Source of the DNA: Butyrivibrio sp.
Lineage (GTDB): Bacteria > Bacillota > Clostridia > Lachnospirales > Lachnospiraceae
Direction: 5' to 3'
NCBI GenBank assembly: GCA_017413105.1
Contig: JAFPVA010000180.1
Span: 1-33,806, forward strand
DNA length: 33,806 nucleotides
Position 1 is the stretch's first letter, and each line of letters begins with the position of its first letter. The notes under the pieces were generated by a model. It saw nothing but the letters and a program-made list of their open reading frames with translations, ran no database searches and was not told where the DNA came from. Of the stretch, positions 6,593 through 14,360 are shown piece by piece. Position numbers and translations under genes: made by a program.

Positions 6593-6606
6593 TATGGTTA
6601 ACTAAG

Positions 6607-6633
6607 GGCGGTGCTGAACAAATTAGCACCGCC
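6607..6633. terminator. Symmetrical hairpin between convergent genes
   Basis: GGCGGTGCT pairs perfectly with AGCACCGCC around a 9-nt loop. It lies between the plus-strand 72-aa gene and the convergent minus-strand 77-aa gene. There is no good T-run on either side, so termination in both directions is likely but not certain. Confidence 0.6.
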
Positions 6634-6649
6634 TAACTCCTTGAGTACT

Positions 6650-6883
6650 TCACATCTTGTACCCACAATCAGCTTTTTCAGGTCCCTCTACACCAGACTC
6701 ATAATTCGCTCTGAACTCCATGTTGATTTCACGGATTTCCTTAATGCCATCAATATAAGGCTGGTACATCTCAATTAATCCAGAGCTGCAGCCATCACAA
6801 CTACCATTGATATTGCCGATTGATTCCGCCACAATACGTTCTCTTTCTTCTCTTGTTGTGTCCTTTATCAGAATTGAACTCAT
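6650..6883 (-). CDS. Small cysteine-containing protein, unknown function (77 aa)
   Basis: This looks like a conserved small Firmicutes protein without an assigned role. The core reads ESIGNINGSCDGCSSGLIEMYQPYIDG, with a CxxC pair that could bind metal or act as a redox thiol, followed by a helix REINMEFRANY and a last cysteine near the C-terminus (DCGYKM). There is no signal or membrane segment. GGGAGG lies six bases upstream of the ATG. It starts 26 bp after the stop of the 48-aa lipoprotein gene on the same strand, so the two form a probable operon driven by the duplicated promoter at 7057-7130. Confidence 0.72.
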   Translation of the reverse strand: MSSILIKDTTREERERIVAESIGNINGSCDGCSSGLIEMYQPYIDGIKEIREINMEFRANYESGVEGPEKADCGYKM

Positions 6884-6909
6884 TTTAAACCTCCCAATGT
6901 AGTCCGCAA

Positions 6910-7056
6910 TTAGTCAGCAGTTAAATAATCCCTTGCATTAAAGGTTTCAGTCCCCGTTGATTCAAACATCGATGAATTGGCCTCTGTCTTTTCCGCTCCG
7001 CATGCGGACAACATCATCATTGTGCATATTATTGCAGTTACAATACGTTTTTTCAT
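6910..7056 (-). CDS. Very short predicted lipoprotein (48 aa)
   Basis: Read on the minus strand from ATG at 7056 it begins MKKRIVTAIICTMMMLSACG, a textbook lipoprotein signal with lipobox LSAC and lipidated C19. The mature part is only about 30 residues (AEKTEANSSMFESTGTETFN, then ARDYLTAD), i.e. the charged linker of a lipoprotein without a globular domain. It may be a truncated paralogue of the 186-aa lipoprotein at 2061, whose promoter region it shares; the cysteine falls at the same residue number in both. GAGGAG precedes the start. It is the first gene of a two-gene unit with the CDGC protein at 6650-6883. Confidence 0.65.
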   Translation of the reverse strand: MKKRIVTAIICTMMMLSACGAEKTEANSSMFESTGTETFNARDYLTAD

Positions 7057-7130
7057 AATCTCCTCATCATATAAAGTCATACAACATATTGATTATACCC
7101 CCAAAAAATACACCATATTTATTAAAAAAA
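7057..7130 (-). promoter_or_regulatory. Duplicated lipoprotein promoter region
   Basis: On the minus strand this reads TTTTTAATAAATATGGTGT, a T-rich tract, GGTATAATCAATATGTTGT, then GATGAGGAG before the ATG. It is nearly identical to the segment upstream of the lipoprotein gene at 2061. TATAAT is the likely -10. Confidence 0.65.
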
Positions 7131-7135
7131 CATAA

Positions 7136-7261
7136 AAAGCAGATAGTGATGGAAACGGCACACCTGATGAGGTTACATATTATCCTGATGGATCAAATGA
7201 TCCAGTACAGGAGAAGAAGCTAACGAAGATCGTGAAGGGACCATTCTACAAGGGTGATTAA
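7136..7261 (+). pseudogene. C-terminal remnant of a lost gene
   Basis: An open frame without start codon reads KADSDGNGTPDEVTYYPDG, then SNDPVQEKKLTKIVKGPFYKGD and a stop at 7259-7261. The DSDGNGTPDE segment resembles calcium-binding or cell-surface repeats and also recalls the DKDSAGEPDE segment of the lipoprotein at 2061. Upstream it is cut off by a stop and by the oppositely directed lipoprotein promoter. I take it as gene debris left by a rearrangement. Confidence 0.5.
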
Positions 7262-7491
7262 TCATCTAGAGAGACAGCCCCTCTACGCCCTCTACGTAGC
7301 CCCTCTGATTATAGAGATTCACAATATAGGAGAAATTCATTTTTTGGTACCCTTTTTTGCCGCATTTTATGTGGAAAAATTGCATGATTTTCAATATGCG
7401 AGAGAATAGAATTATTTGGTACCCATTTTAGGCTTGATTATGGGTACCAATGGAAGAAAAAAGGCGTAGTAATGAATTAAGGAATAAACTG
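7262..7491. repeat. Gene-free stretch with three TTGGTACCC motifs
   Basis: No gene is visible here. The nonamer TTGGTACCC occurs at 7344-7352 and 7416-7424, and inverted (GGGTACCAA) at 7442-7450. The last two extend to an 11-bp perfect inverted repeat TTGGTACCCAT/ATGGGTACCAA with a 13-nt spacer. The word CCTCTACG is also repeated near 7280-7300. These could be operator sites or ends of a vanished element. Confidence 0.5.
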
Positions 7492-7535
7492 AAGCTGTCT
7501 TGAGCTACTATGTAGCGTAAAGGCAGCTTTTTTGC
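7492..7535 (+). terminator. Terminator-like hairpin upstream of the peptidase
   Basis: AAGCTGTCTT pairs with AAGGCAGCTT (one G-T), enclosing the inner stem GCTAC/GTAGC; six Ts follow. It immediately precedes the peptidase -10 box and may insulate that gene from upstream transcription. Confidence 0.65.
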
Positions 7536-7541
7536 TATAAT
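7533..7541 (+). promoter_or_regulatory. Extended -10 promoter of the M13 peptidase gene
   Basis: TGCTATAAT is a TGnTATAAT extended -10 sequence about 50 bp before the ATG. No -35 match is present because that position is occupied by the terminator hairpin, which suits an extended -10 promoter. Confidence 0.5.
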
Positions 7542-7589
7542 CTCTTCATTGATTTAAAGCAATAAATAATTGGGAAGGAAAGTATTTAT

Positions 7590-9494
7590 ATGGGTGAAAC
7601 AGTAAGAATTCAAGACGACCTCTATCAGGCGATTAATGGAGAATGGCTTAAAACAGCTGTTATTCCTGATGACAGACCTGTGACAGGTGGATTTAACACG
7701 TTGGCAGAGGACGTTGAAAAAACAATGATGGCCGATTTTAAGGCTTTGGCAGAAGGTGAAAAGACATCTGATATTCCGGAAATGGCCTATGCAATATCTC
7801 TTTACAAGAAGGTACTTGATACAGAAAGAAGAAATAAAGAAGGAATAGAGCCGGTCCTTCCTCTTTTAAATAAGATCAGGGCACTCGAGACAGTGGAAGA
7901 CCTCAATAATGCAGCTGCAGAGTTCCTGCTTAAAGGGGTGGAGCTTCCTATAGAAATGACCGTAGATGTAGATATGGCTGATACTTCCAAATACTGCTTT
8001 ATACTGCAGGGCCCGGCTATTATTCTCCCGGATACTCCGTATTATGCGGATGATAATGAATCCGGCAAACAGCTTTTGGCGGTTTACGCTGATATGGCTG
8101 CAAAGGCTCTTGAATTTGCGCCTCTTTCCGAGGAGGAAAAAAAGCTCTTTTTGGAGGATGCTCTTGCTTTCGATGCTCTAGTTGCCAAGAAGGTAAAAAG
8201 TCAGCTTGAATGGTCTGAGTACTATAAGAATCAGAATCCTATGGATGTTGATGAAGTAGCCGGATACGTAGCTCCTTTTGACATCAAGAGAGTTCTTAAA
8301 GAGCTTTATGGGGACAAGATTCCAGGCACGTTGATAGTCTATGATCCTAAAGCCATTAAGGAGATGAATGGATATTTCACAGAGGAGAACTTTAATCTCT
8401 ACAAGCATTGGCTGTATGTGAAGACTCTTTTGACTGCTACTCCATGTCTGTCGCTGGAACTTAAATCGATTGGAACCAGCTATAGAAGAGCACTTATGGG
8501 AATTGCAGCTGATCCTGTGATAGAAAAAGAAGCATATCAGATAGCTTCTGAGTTTTACAAAGAGCCTGTGGGTGTTTACTACGGCAGAACCTACTTTGGA
8601 GAAGATGCTAAGAAGGACATTGTAAATATAGCTCAGAAAATCATTGACACCTACAAACTCAGAATGAGGAAAAACACATTCCTGGCTGATTCTACAAAGG
8701 AAGAAGCAATCAAAAAGCTATCTACAATTGTAGTTAAAATGGGTTATCCTGATACCATAAGAGAAATTTGGACAAAGCTTAAGTTTGAAGAGAGCGATTC
8801 TTTATATGATGCAGTGATGACAATCAACGGGATTCGCAGGAAAGATCAGCTTGATAAGCTTTACATTGGAGTTGACCGTTCAGAGTGGGTAATGCCGGGG
8901 CACATGGTAAATGCCTGCTATAACCCTAACAGCAATGACATTACATTCCCGGCAGCTATTTTGCAGAAGCCTTTCTACAGTCTGGCTCAGAGTGTAAGTG
9001 AGAACCTGGGCGGAATCGGGGCTGTTATAGGCCATGAGATATCTCATGCATTTGATACTAATGGTGCTAAGTTTGATGAAAAGGGTAACCTGAAAGACTG
9101 GTGGCTTGAAGAAGACTTTAAGGCTTTTGAGGAACTTACAAAAGCCATGACAGAGCAGTTTGATGGAATTCCTTTCCACGGCGGAAAGGTCAGCGGAGAG
9201 CTTACTGTATCAGAGAACATCGCAGATAACGGTGGTATGGGGGTTACTCTTGAGATCATGCATACTCTTCCTGATGCAGATTTTAAGGCTTATTTTGCAA
9301 ACTGGGCCAGAATCTGGTGTATGAAGGCAAAAGAAGAAATGATCCAGCTGCTTTTGGCAAGGGATGTACATGCACCTGCTCCTATTCGCGCCAATATTCC
9401 TCCAAGGAATTTTAGCGAGTGGTATGATGCTTTTGACGTAACAGATAAGGATCAGATGTACATTGCACCTGATAAAAGAATCAGTATTTGGTGA
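7590..9494 (+). CDS. pepO: M13 family zinc metallopeptidase (PepO/neprilysin-like, 634 aa)
   Basis: The catalytic zinc motif HEISH is at residues 482-486 (GHEISHAFD), and the third ligand region ENIADNGG has E542 and D546. NACYNPNSNDITFPAAIL upstream is the substrate-binding NAYY-type strand with the tyrosine pair changed to CY. The N-terminal half (about 1-360) is the helical M13 domain beginning DDLYQAINGEWL, and the C-terminus ends ISIW, matching the conserved terminal tryptophan. Length fits bacterial PepO oligopeptidases. Unlike eukaryotic members there is no N-terminal membrane anchor or signal, so it is a cytosolic endopeptidase for short peptides. GGAAGGAAAG precedes the ATG. It appears to be a single-gene unit, with its own extended -10 promoter. 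Confidence 0.93.
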   Translation: MGETVRIQDDLYQAINGEWLKTAVIPDDRPVTGGFNTLAEDVEKTMMADFKALAEGEKTSDIPEMAYAISLYKKVLDTERRNKEGIEPVLPLLNKIRALETVEDLNNAAAEFLLKGVELPIEMTVDVDMADTSKYCFILQGPAIILPDTPYYADDNESGKQLLAVYADMAAKALEFAPLSEEEKKLFLEDALAFDALVAKKVKSQLEWSEYYKNQNPMDVDEVAGYVAPFDIKRVLKELYGDKIPGTLIVYDPKAIKEMNGYFTEENFNLYKHWLYVKTLLTATPCLSLELKSIGTSYRRALMGIAADPVIEKEAYQIASEFYKEPVGVYYGRTYFGEDAKKDIVNIAQKIIDTYKLRMRKNTFLADSTKEEAIKKLSTIVVKMGYPDTIREIWTKLKFEESDSLYDAVMTINGIRRKDQLDKLYIGVDRSEWVMPGHMVNACYNPNSNDITFPAAILQKPFYSLAQSVSENLGGIGAVIGHEISHAFDTNGAKFDEKGNLKDWWLEEDFKAFEELTKAMTEQFDGIPFHGGKVSGELTVSENIADNGGMGVTLEIMHTLPDADFKAYFANWARIWCMKAKEEMIQLLLARDVHAPAPIRANIPPRNFSEWYDAFDVTDKDQMYIAPDKRISIW

Positions 9495-9532
9495 TCTGAT
9501 TGGTTTATGGGAAAATAAAGTGAGGTTTTGAC

Positions 9533-9658
9533 ATGGACTACATTCATACAGTGCAATACTATGAGACAGACAAAATGGGGATCACCCATCATTCCAACTA
9601 CATCAGGTGGATGGAAGAGGCAAGGGTAGATTTCCTTTCCCAGATAGGCTGGTTTTAA
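9533..9658 (+). pseudogene. 5' fragment of a 4HBT/FadM-type acyl-CoA thioesterase gene
   Basis: The frame reads MDYIHTVQYYETDKMGITHH, then SNYIRWMEEARVDFLSQIGWF and a stop. This is the unmistakable N-terminus of a YbgC/FadM hotdog thioesterase, including the DxxGxxHHSNY active-site strand. Family members are about 130-140 residues; only 41 remain. A GAGG lies upstream, so a short peptide could still be made, but the enzyme is lost. The sequence continues straight into a remnant of a different gene at 9691. Confidence 0.85.
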
Positions 9659-9690
9659 ATCCATTTGATGTTCATTGATGGTCAGGCTAT

Positions 9691-9732
9691 CTCGGATCTG
9701 ATGATTGGGGATGGAACGGAAACAATTTTTGA
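9691..9732 (+). pseudogene. 3' tail of an MIF tautomerase gene
   Basis: Thirteen codons read LGSDDWGWNGNNF plus stop, nearly the same as the C-terminus FGSDDWGWNGNNF of the tautomerase at 5347-5691, with several synonymous differences. No more of the gene remains. It marks a former paralogue deleted up to its last codons. Confidence 0.85.
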
Positions 9733-9757
9733 GAAAAAATATTAGAAGGATATTTAG

Positions 9758-10216
9758 ATGAGAAAAGCACGTTCGGAAAAAGAAGCGGCAATGAGGGAGA
9801 AGATGATCCCTGAACTATATGCCAATGAATACAACAGTTTTATTGGATTTGAAATTCTGGAACTGAGTTCAACCTATAGCAAGGCCAGAATCAAGGCTGA
9901 TTCAAGACTTCATAACACTTATGGAAGTATCCACGGCGGAGCACTGCTTTCCTTTGTAGATGCCATGGCCGGAGCAACAGCCAGCATGAGCGGTTACTAC
10001 GCAACTACCGTATCTGCCAACCTTAACTTTCTGCTTCCCGCAGTAAACACTGAGTTCATCTACTGTGAATGCATGAAACTCAAAACCGGAAAGCATATTC
10101 TGGTATTTGACATAAGAGTTACTGATGATGAGGGCAACCTGCTCGATAGTGGAGAGTTCTCCTTCTTTGCCAGCAAGGTTCCGGTTCTGGGGGATAATCT
10201 GAAGTTCGGAGAATAA
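9758..10216 (+). CDS. PaaI/YiiD-type hotdog thioesterase (152 aa)
   Basis: A single hotdog domain of the PaaI thioesterase family. NTYGSIHGGALLSFVDAMAGATASMSG (residues about 60-80) is the diagnostic active-site helix with the HGG motif, followed by VSANLNFLLPA and the long strands to GEFSFFASKVPV. Such enzymes hydrolyse acyl- or aryl-CoA thioesters as homotetramers; the specific CoA ester here cannot be read. GAAGGA lies upstream of the ATG at 9758. The N-terminal 15 residues are highly charged and may be a short extension; an internal start at M12 is possible. It follows two gene remnants and ends at a strong terminator, so it is likely a lone survivor of a larger thioesterase/tautomerase cluster. 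Confidence 0.85.
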   Translation: MRKARSEKEAAMREKMIPELYANEYNSFIGFEILELSSTYSKARIKADSRLHNTYGSIHGGALLSFVDAMAGATASMSGYYATTVSANLNFLLPAVNTEFIYCECMKLKTGKHILVFDIRVTDDEGNLLDSGEFSFFASKVPVLGDNLKFGE

Positions 10217-10237
10217 ATATCTCTAAATATATATGAA

Positions 10238-10274
10238 GCCGTAGCATTTTTTTTATATGAAAAAATGCTGCGGC
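10238..10274 (+). terminator. Long terminator after the thioesterase gene
   Basis: GCCGTAGCATTTTTT (10238-10252) pairs with AAAAAATGCTGCGGC (10260-10274) over 15 bp with one G-T pair. The T-tract lies within the ascending arm, so termination would be efficient mainly on the minus strand; it probably acts as a barrier in both directions. Confidence 0.7.
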
Positions 10275-10290
10275 ATTGTGTTAGGGAGGT

Positions 10291-10374
10291 CCCTTCGGTG
10301 TGTGGGGCCGAAGGGATGTGTGTTATGAATATGAAAAAGTGTTGTGTGGGGTCAAGAAGTTTTGTTCTTCTTGA
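10291..10374. repeat. Two further hairpins in the 414-bp gap before the RG-I locus
   Basis: CCCTTCGG/CCGAAGGG (10291-10315) and TCAAGAAG/CTTCTTGA (10352-10374) are perfect 8-bp stems; the second is followed by TGGTTTT and can act as a terminator. Both stems lie near a TGTGGGG string. The rest of 10217-10630 is AT-rich non-coding DNA containing the GH105 promoter. Confidence 0.55.
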
Positions 10375-10562
10375 TGGTTTTATATTACGTTACGAACTTT
10401 AAATGAAACTTAAAATGTTGTGAAAAAATTGTGACGAGATTTGACTAACAGTTCCGTTAGCAGTTCCCGGTAAGTGAAAAAGTAACTTCGATTAATAACC
10501 CGTTCCATGATAAAAAAAGAGAGAAAAGAGATAGAAATGGGATAAGAAATGCATTGAATATT

Positions 10563-10591
10563 TTGACGAAATCATTTTACAATTAAATAAT
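10563..10591 (+). promoter_or_regulatory. Promoter of the GH105-regulator unit with TGACGA motifs
   Basis: TTGACG (10563-10568), a 17-bp spacer and AATAAT (10586-10591) form a good sigma-A promoter. The hexamer TGACGA occurs in the -35 region (10564), inverted just after the -10 (TCGTCA, about 10593) and again upstream (TGACGAGA near 10432). These may be binding sites for the AraC-type regulator encoded downstream; this is inference. Confidence 0.5.
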
Positions 10592-10630
10592 TCTCGTCAT
10601 ATAAAAGATGGTAGAAGGGGGCTGAGTATT

Positions 10631-11746
10631 ATGGATAAGAAAATTATAGAGCAGAAAATCGAGCTTGTTGTGGATAAACTTCTTAATCTCGGAGGAGCTG
10701 ACTACGAGCAGGATAAAAAGCTATCCGTAGAAGAAATTATCAAATCCGGAAAGTGCGCTCGTGACTATGGTATTGAAGAGTGGGACTGGCCTCAGGGAGT
10801 TGGACTTTACGGGCTGTTTCTTTTGCAGAAATACAGAGGTACTGATGAATATATGGATTTCTTTGTGAACTGGTATGAAAGAAATCTTGAAATAGGACTT
10901 CCTTCCAGAAATATCAATACATCATGTCCATACCTTACACTTGTAAGCATTCTTGATAAGATGCCCAATAAGGAAAAATATGAGAAGTTATGTCTGGATC
11001 AGGCAGAGTTTCTTATGAATGAACTTCCCAAAACCAAGGACGGTGGATTCCAGCATGTAACAAGTGCTATCGGTGACAGAAACGGTGTTATGCTGAATGA
11101 AGGTCAGATTTGGGCGGATACCTTGTTTATGGCAGTTCTTTTCCTCCAGAAAATGGGCATCAGATATGACAATTCAGCATGGAGAGATGAGGCAACTCAC
11201 CAGTTTTTGGTTCATATAAAATATCTGTATTCCAAAACTACAGGTCTTTTTTATCATGGCTTCAGTTTTGAGAGAAATGACAACTTTGGCGGAATCTATT
11301 GGTGCAGAGGAAATTCATGGTTTACGCTCGGAGTGACACTTTTCCTGGAAGATGCTGATTACCTTGATAATGGTGTAAGGCAGTTTATTGTTGATACTTT
11401 TGTGGATCACGCAGAAGCGCTTAAAAAGTATCAGGGAAAAAGTGGACTTTTCCATACAGTTATAGATGACAACTCATCTTACGAGGAAGTTTCAGGAACT
11501 GCAGCTATGGCAGCAGGGCTTTTGCGTGGCGTAAGACTCGGAATCCTTTCAGATGCGTATAAGGAATGCGCGCAAAAGGCTGTTGCAGCTATCTGTGACA
11601 ATGTGGATTCTGATGGAACAGTTCTTAACGTGTCCGCAGGAACTGCGATGGGCATGGACGCTGAGCATTACAAGAATATTCAGATCCGTCCTATGGCCTA
11701 TGGACAGTCCCTTGCTTTGGTAGCTCTTTGCGAGGCGCTGTTGTAA
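10631..11746 (+). CDS. GH105 unsaturated rhamnogalacturonyl hydrolase (371 aa)
   Basis: This matches the YteR/YesR family, which removes the 4,5-unsaturated galacturonyl residue from the non-reducing end of oligosaccharides made by rhamnogalacturonan lyases. The family is an (alpha/alpha)6 barrel. Hallmarks are WDWPQGVGLYGL near residue 55, the catalytic aspartate D163 in GQIWADTLFMA, and WCRGNSWFTLG around residue 222. It has full family length and no signal peptide, so it acts in the cytoplasm on imported sugars. GAAGGGGG lies before the ATG. It is the first gene of the locus, and the regulator gene follows 51 bp downstream, likely on the same transcript. Confidence 0.93.
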   Translation: MDKKIIEQKIELVVDKLLNLGGADYEQDKKLSVEEIIKSGKCARDYGIEEWDWPQGVGLYGLFLLQKYRGTDEYMDFFVNWYERNLEIGLPSRNINTSCPYLTLVSILDKMPNKEKYEKLCLDQAEFLMNELPKTKDGGFQHVTSAIGDRNGVMLNEGQIWADTLFMAVLFLQKMGIRYDNSAWRDEATHQFLVHIKYLYSKTTGLFYHGFSFERNDNFGGIYWCRGNSWFTLGVTLFLEDADYLDNGVRQFIVDTFVDHAEALKKYQGKSGLFHTVIDDNSSYEEVSGTAAMAAGLLRGVRLGILSDAYKECAQKAVAAICDNVDSDGTVLNVSAGTAMGMDAEHYKNIQIRPMAYGQSLALVALCEALL

Positions 11747-11797
11747 AAGAGGCTTTCGCTTGATAAAAGGTCGTACCAAATCCGGGGAGGGGATTAT

Positions 11798-14122
11798 ATG
11801 CAGTCAGGTAAATTGACTATGGGGAAAAATGCTACGGACAGGATTTCATATAAGCTTCTTGTGACTATCTGCATCAGTGGTCTGGTTGGAGTATTCATGG
11901 TTATCATGCTGATCAATACTTTCTTTATCATGCGATCTAACAGTCGTGAGATAGCAGAGCAGGAAGCCACACTTACAACGCAGCACATGGTGGCAAATGT
12001 GGAGGAAAAGCTTGAGAATATGAGGCAGTACTACCTCTATGCCGCCATGGATGATAATCTTGTCTGGTTTATCAATAACCGAATGTCATATTCCGATTAC
12101 ACACACTACAAGGCAATAGATGCCGCACTGGGCAATAATGCAATGTTTCCCAATTATTTCAATAACTATGTTATTGTCAACGTCAATAACAACAGAGTTA
12201 TAAGCTCCAGAGGAATCTCGGATCTTACCCAGATAATCAATAAAGATGAAATAATGGGAATGTACGAGGAAAATACGCTGAAGGTCAATAGGGGAAACTG
12301 GGTCTACAAAGCAGATGGCACGCATGTTGAGAGCACAGACATTCAGTATCATGATTCTGTAGACACCAAGGGACTTAACTTCGTTTTAAATCTTCCAATA
12401 GGTATTTATTCTCCCAAGGGATTTCTTTTGGTAAATATAAATACGGAAGCTTGGAAAAAATGGATGTGGGATTACATCAGCATCTCGGGTAAAGCGATAG
12501 CTGTACTTGATGAGAATGGTGATGCCATATACACATCGAACCCGGAGTTTTCAGAGAGCTGTCGAAAAAAGCTTTTTTCCCAGCAGCCGTTTAAGGCTGA
12601 CATAATGAAGGTGGACGGTGCCAAAGAAATTGTATCGGGATATAAATCAAGTATTTTGGGATGGACATACTTTGTTGCTTATGACTATGGCGTGTTCCTG
12701 GGAACTACTTCAAAGCTGATGATAGAATTTTTGATTGCTATATCAGCACTTGCTCTGCTTAGCTTTGTTTCTCTGAGAAATATGCTCTATCAGCCTGTAA
12801 AGCGTCTGATAAAAGAGGTTACAGAGGAGGACGCACCTACAGTTACAGGAAACGAATTAGAATTCCTGGCAGGACAGTTTACTAATCTGAAAAAAGATAA
12901 AGAGGCTCTCAATGAAGCTATGTCCCAGCGACGGGAAAAGATGGCGGAACTGTTTGAGATGCGTCTTAACAGAGGAGCTGTTTCTGCAGAGGACGAATGG
13001 GAGGAATATATCAGGGTTCTGGGACTTACCAGCCACAAGCTATATGCCTCAGTAGCCATAATATTGAATCTTAAGGATGTTGATGCTACGGAAGAAGAGA
13101 TAAACGAGGATGCAATATGTCTGACTCTGGCGGAGAATCTTCCGGAGAAACTCAAAAAAATCCCTTGGCTGCCGCTTATATACGACTCCTGTACCCTGTG
13201 CTGTATTTTTGCGGAGGATACAGAAGAAGCGTTGATGGAACAGATCTCTTTGTATTACCGTGAGATAAAAGAGTTTGCACTTTCTGCTTATGGTTATCAG
13301 CTGCAGATGGGAGTCAGCGAAATCCATACGCTATACAGACATCTGGGAAGAGCTCATCATGAATGCGTTTATGCTCTGATGCAGGAAAACATGGAGATCG
13401 AGCAGAAAGAAAACAGTGACGATTGCCGTTTCTATATCGGAGCTGTTCAAGCCAACACAGATGGCATAAACATTCAGAAGTATGAAAAAGAGATCTGCGA
13501 TAGCTTAAAGGCTATGGACAAGGGACAGTGCTACAGGCTCTTGGAAGAATTCGCTGATCAGCTTAGAACTGTAAGGGAATGGGCTGTTGCTTCGATTTAT
13601 TTTTCATCACTTATAGACAGCATCATGATGGAAGCAATCAATATGAAGATTGATATTCTTTTGCTGTGTCCTGAGGGGATGACTAAACTGTATCAGGAGA
13701 TCATGGAAGCCGGCGATGTAAAAAGAGTTCGCAAGAACATGAAAAAAATGCTCATAGATCCCATACTTCTTGAACGGAGCAAGCTTTTTGTGAATGGTAA
13801 CTACCAGATGATGGAAGCCATTGAAAAGAAGCTTGTGGAATCCAGAGGCAATATAACTCTCAATGAATGCGCATTTGAATTAAATGTCACGCCTACTTAT
13901 ATCTGGAAACTGTTAAAAACTGAAAGAGGCAAAACTTTCAGTGAGTATCAGGAAGAAATAAAGATAGAAGAAGCAAAAAAACTTTTGCAGTCCAATAAGT
14001 CAGTATCGGATATCTCATCTGAACTGGGGTACACAAATCCACAGAATTTTATACGATTCTTTAATAAAGGAACCGGAATGACTCCGGGAAAATATCGTAA
14101 GCTGATTTTGGGTTCTATATAA
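11798..14122 (+). CDS. Membrane-anchored AraC-family regulator (YesS/YtdP-like, 774 aa)
   Basis: The domain order is a short cytosolic start, TM1 (about residues 18-42), an extracytoplasmic sensor region of about 260 residues of the Cache type, TM2 (about 307-330), a cytosolic linker and a C-terminal AraC DNA-binding domain (about 670-772). In the last, ITLNECAFELNVTPTYIWKLLK is the first helix-turn-helix and VSDISSELGYTNPQNFIRFF the second. This is the layout of YesS of Bacillus subtilis, which activates rhamnogalacturonan genes, so it probably senses extracellular RG-I fragments and switches on this locus. There is no kinase domain; the signal passes directly to DNA. The ATG at 11798 follows GGGGAGGGG. 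A long perfect hairpin separates it from the transport operon. Confidence 0.9.
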   Translation: MQSGKLTMGKNATDRISYKLLVTICISGLVGVFMVIMLINTFFIMRSNSREIAEQEATLTTQHMVANVEEKLENMRQYYLYAAMDDNLVWFINNRMSYSDYTHYKAIDAALGNNAMFPNYFNNYVIVNVNNNRVISSRGISDLTQIINKDEIMGMYEENTLKVNRGNWVYKADGTHVESTDIQYHDSVDTKGLNFVLNLPIGIYSPKGFLLVNINTEAWKKWMWDYISISGKAIAVLDENGDAIYTSNPEFSESCRKKLFSQQPFKADIMKVDGAKEIVSGYKSSILGWTYFVAYDYGVFLGTTSKLMIEFLIAISALALLSFVSLRNMLYQPVKRLIKEVTEEDAPTVTGNELEFLAGQFTNLKKDKEALNEAMSQRREKMAELFEMRLNRGAVSAEDEWEEYIRVLGLTSHKLYASVAIILNLKDVDATEEEINEDAICLTLAENLPEKLKKIPWLPLIYDSCTLCCIFAEDTEEALMEQISLYYREIKEFALSAYGYQLQMGVSEIHTLYRHLGRAHHECVYALMQENMEIEQKENSDDCRFYIGAVQANTDGINIQKYEKEICDSLKAMDKGQCYRLLEEFADQLRTVREWAVASIYFSSLIDSIMMEAINMKIDILLLCPEGMTKLYQEIMEAGDVKRVRKNMKKMLIDPILLERSKLFVNGNYQMMEAIEKKLVESRGNITLNECAFELNVTPTYIWKLLKTERGKTFSEYQEEIKIEEAKKLLQSNKSVSDISSELGYTNPQNFIRFFNKGTGMTPGKYRKLILGSI

Positions 14123-14160
14123 TTAAATGTAACTAAATATAACTAAATATAATCACTTTC

Positions 14161-14216
14161 AAAAGTATCATTTTCTTTTTTAACTGATAATCAGCTGATT
14201 AGAAAATGATACTTTT
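14161..14216 (+). terminator. Perfect 16-bp hairpin between regulator and transport genes
   Basis: AAAAGTATCATTTTCT (14161-14176) pairs without mismatch with AGAAAATGATACTTTT (14201-14216). The loop contains a second perfect palindrome, AATCAGCTGATT (14189-14200). The descending arm ends in Ts, so it can terminate the regulator transcript, and the symmetry could also serve as a protein-binding site upstream of the transport operon. Confidence 0.8.
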
Positions 14217-14360
14217 GTGCATTATTACTAAAATGCAGCACTTAAAACTAGTTGAATAGTGCAAAAGAAATATGATTATAGATGTTACAGAAATAATTAC
14301 CTATCATAAATGCATAAGCAAAAAAACGCTGAAAAAAAGAAAAGAGGAGAAGGAGGAGAT

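Noticed and set aside
14310-14360. Earlier start for the LplB-type permease
   Set aside because: AGGAGGAG sits just before the ATG at 14361, and the extra N-terminus is only lysine-rich translation of that ribosome-site region.
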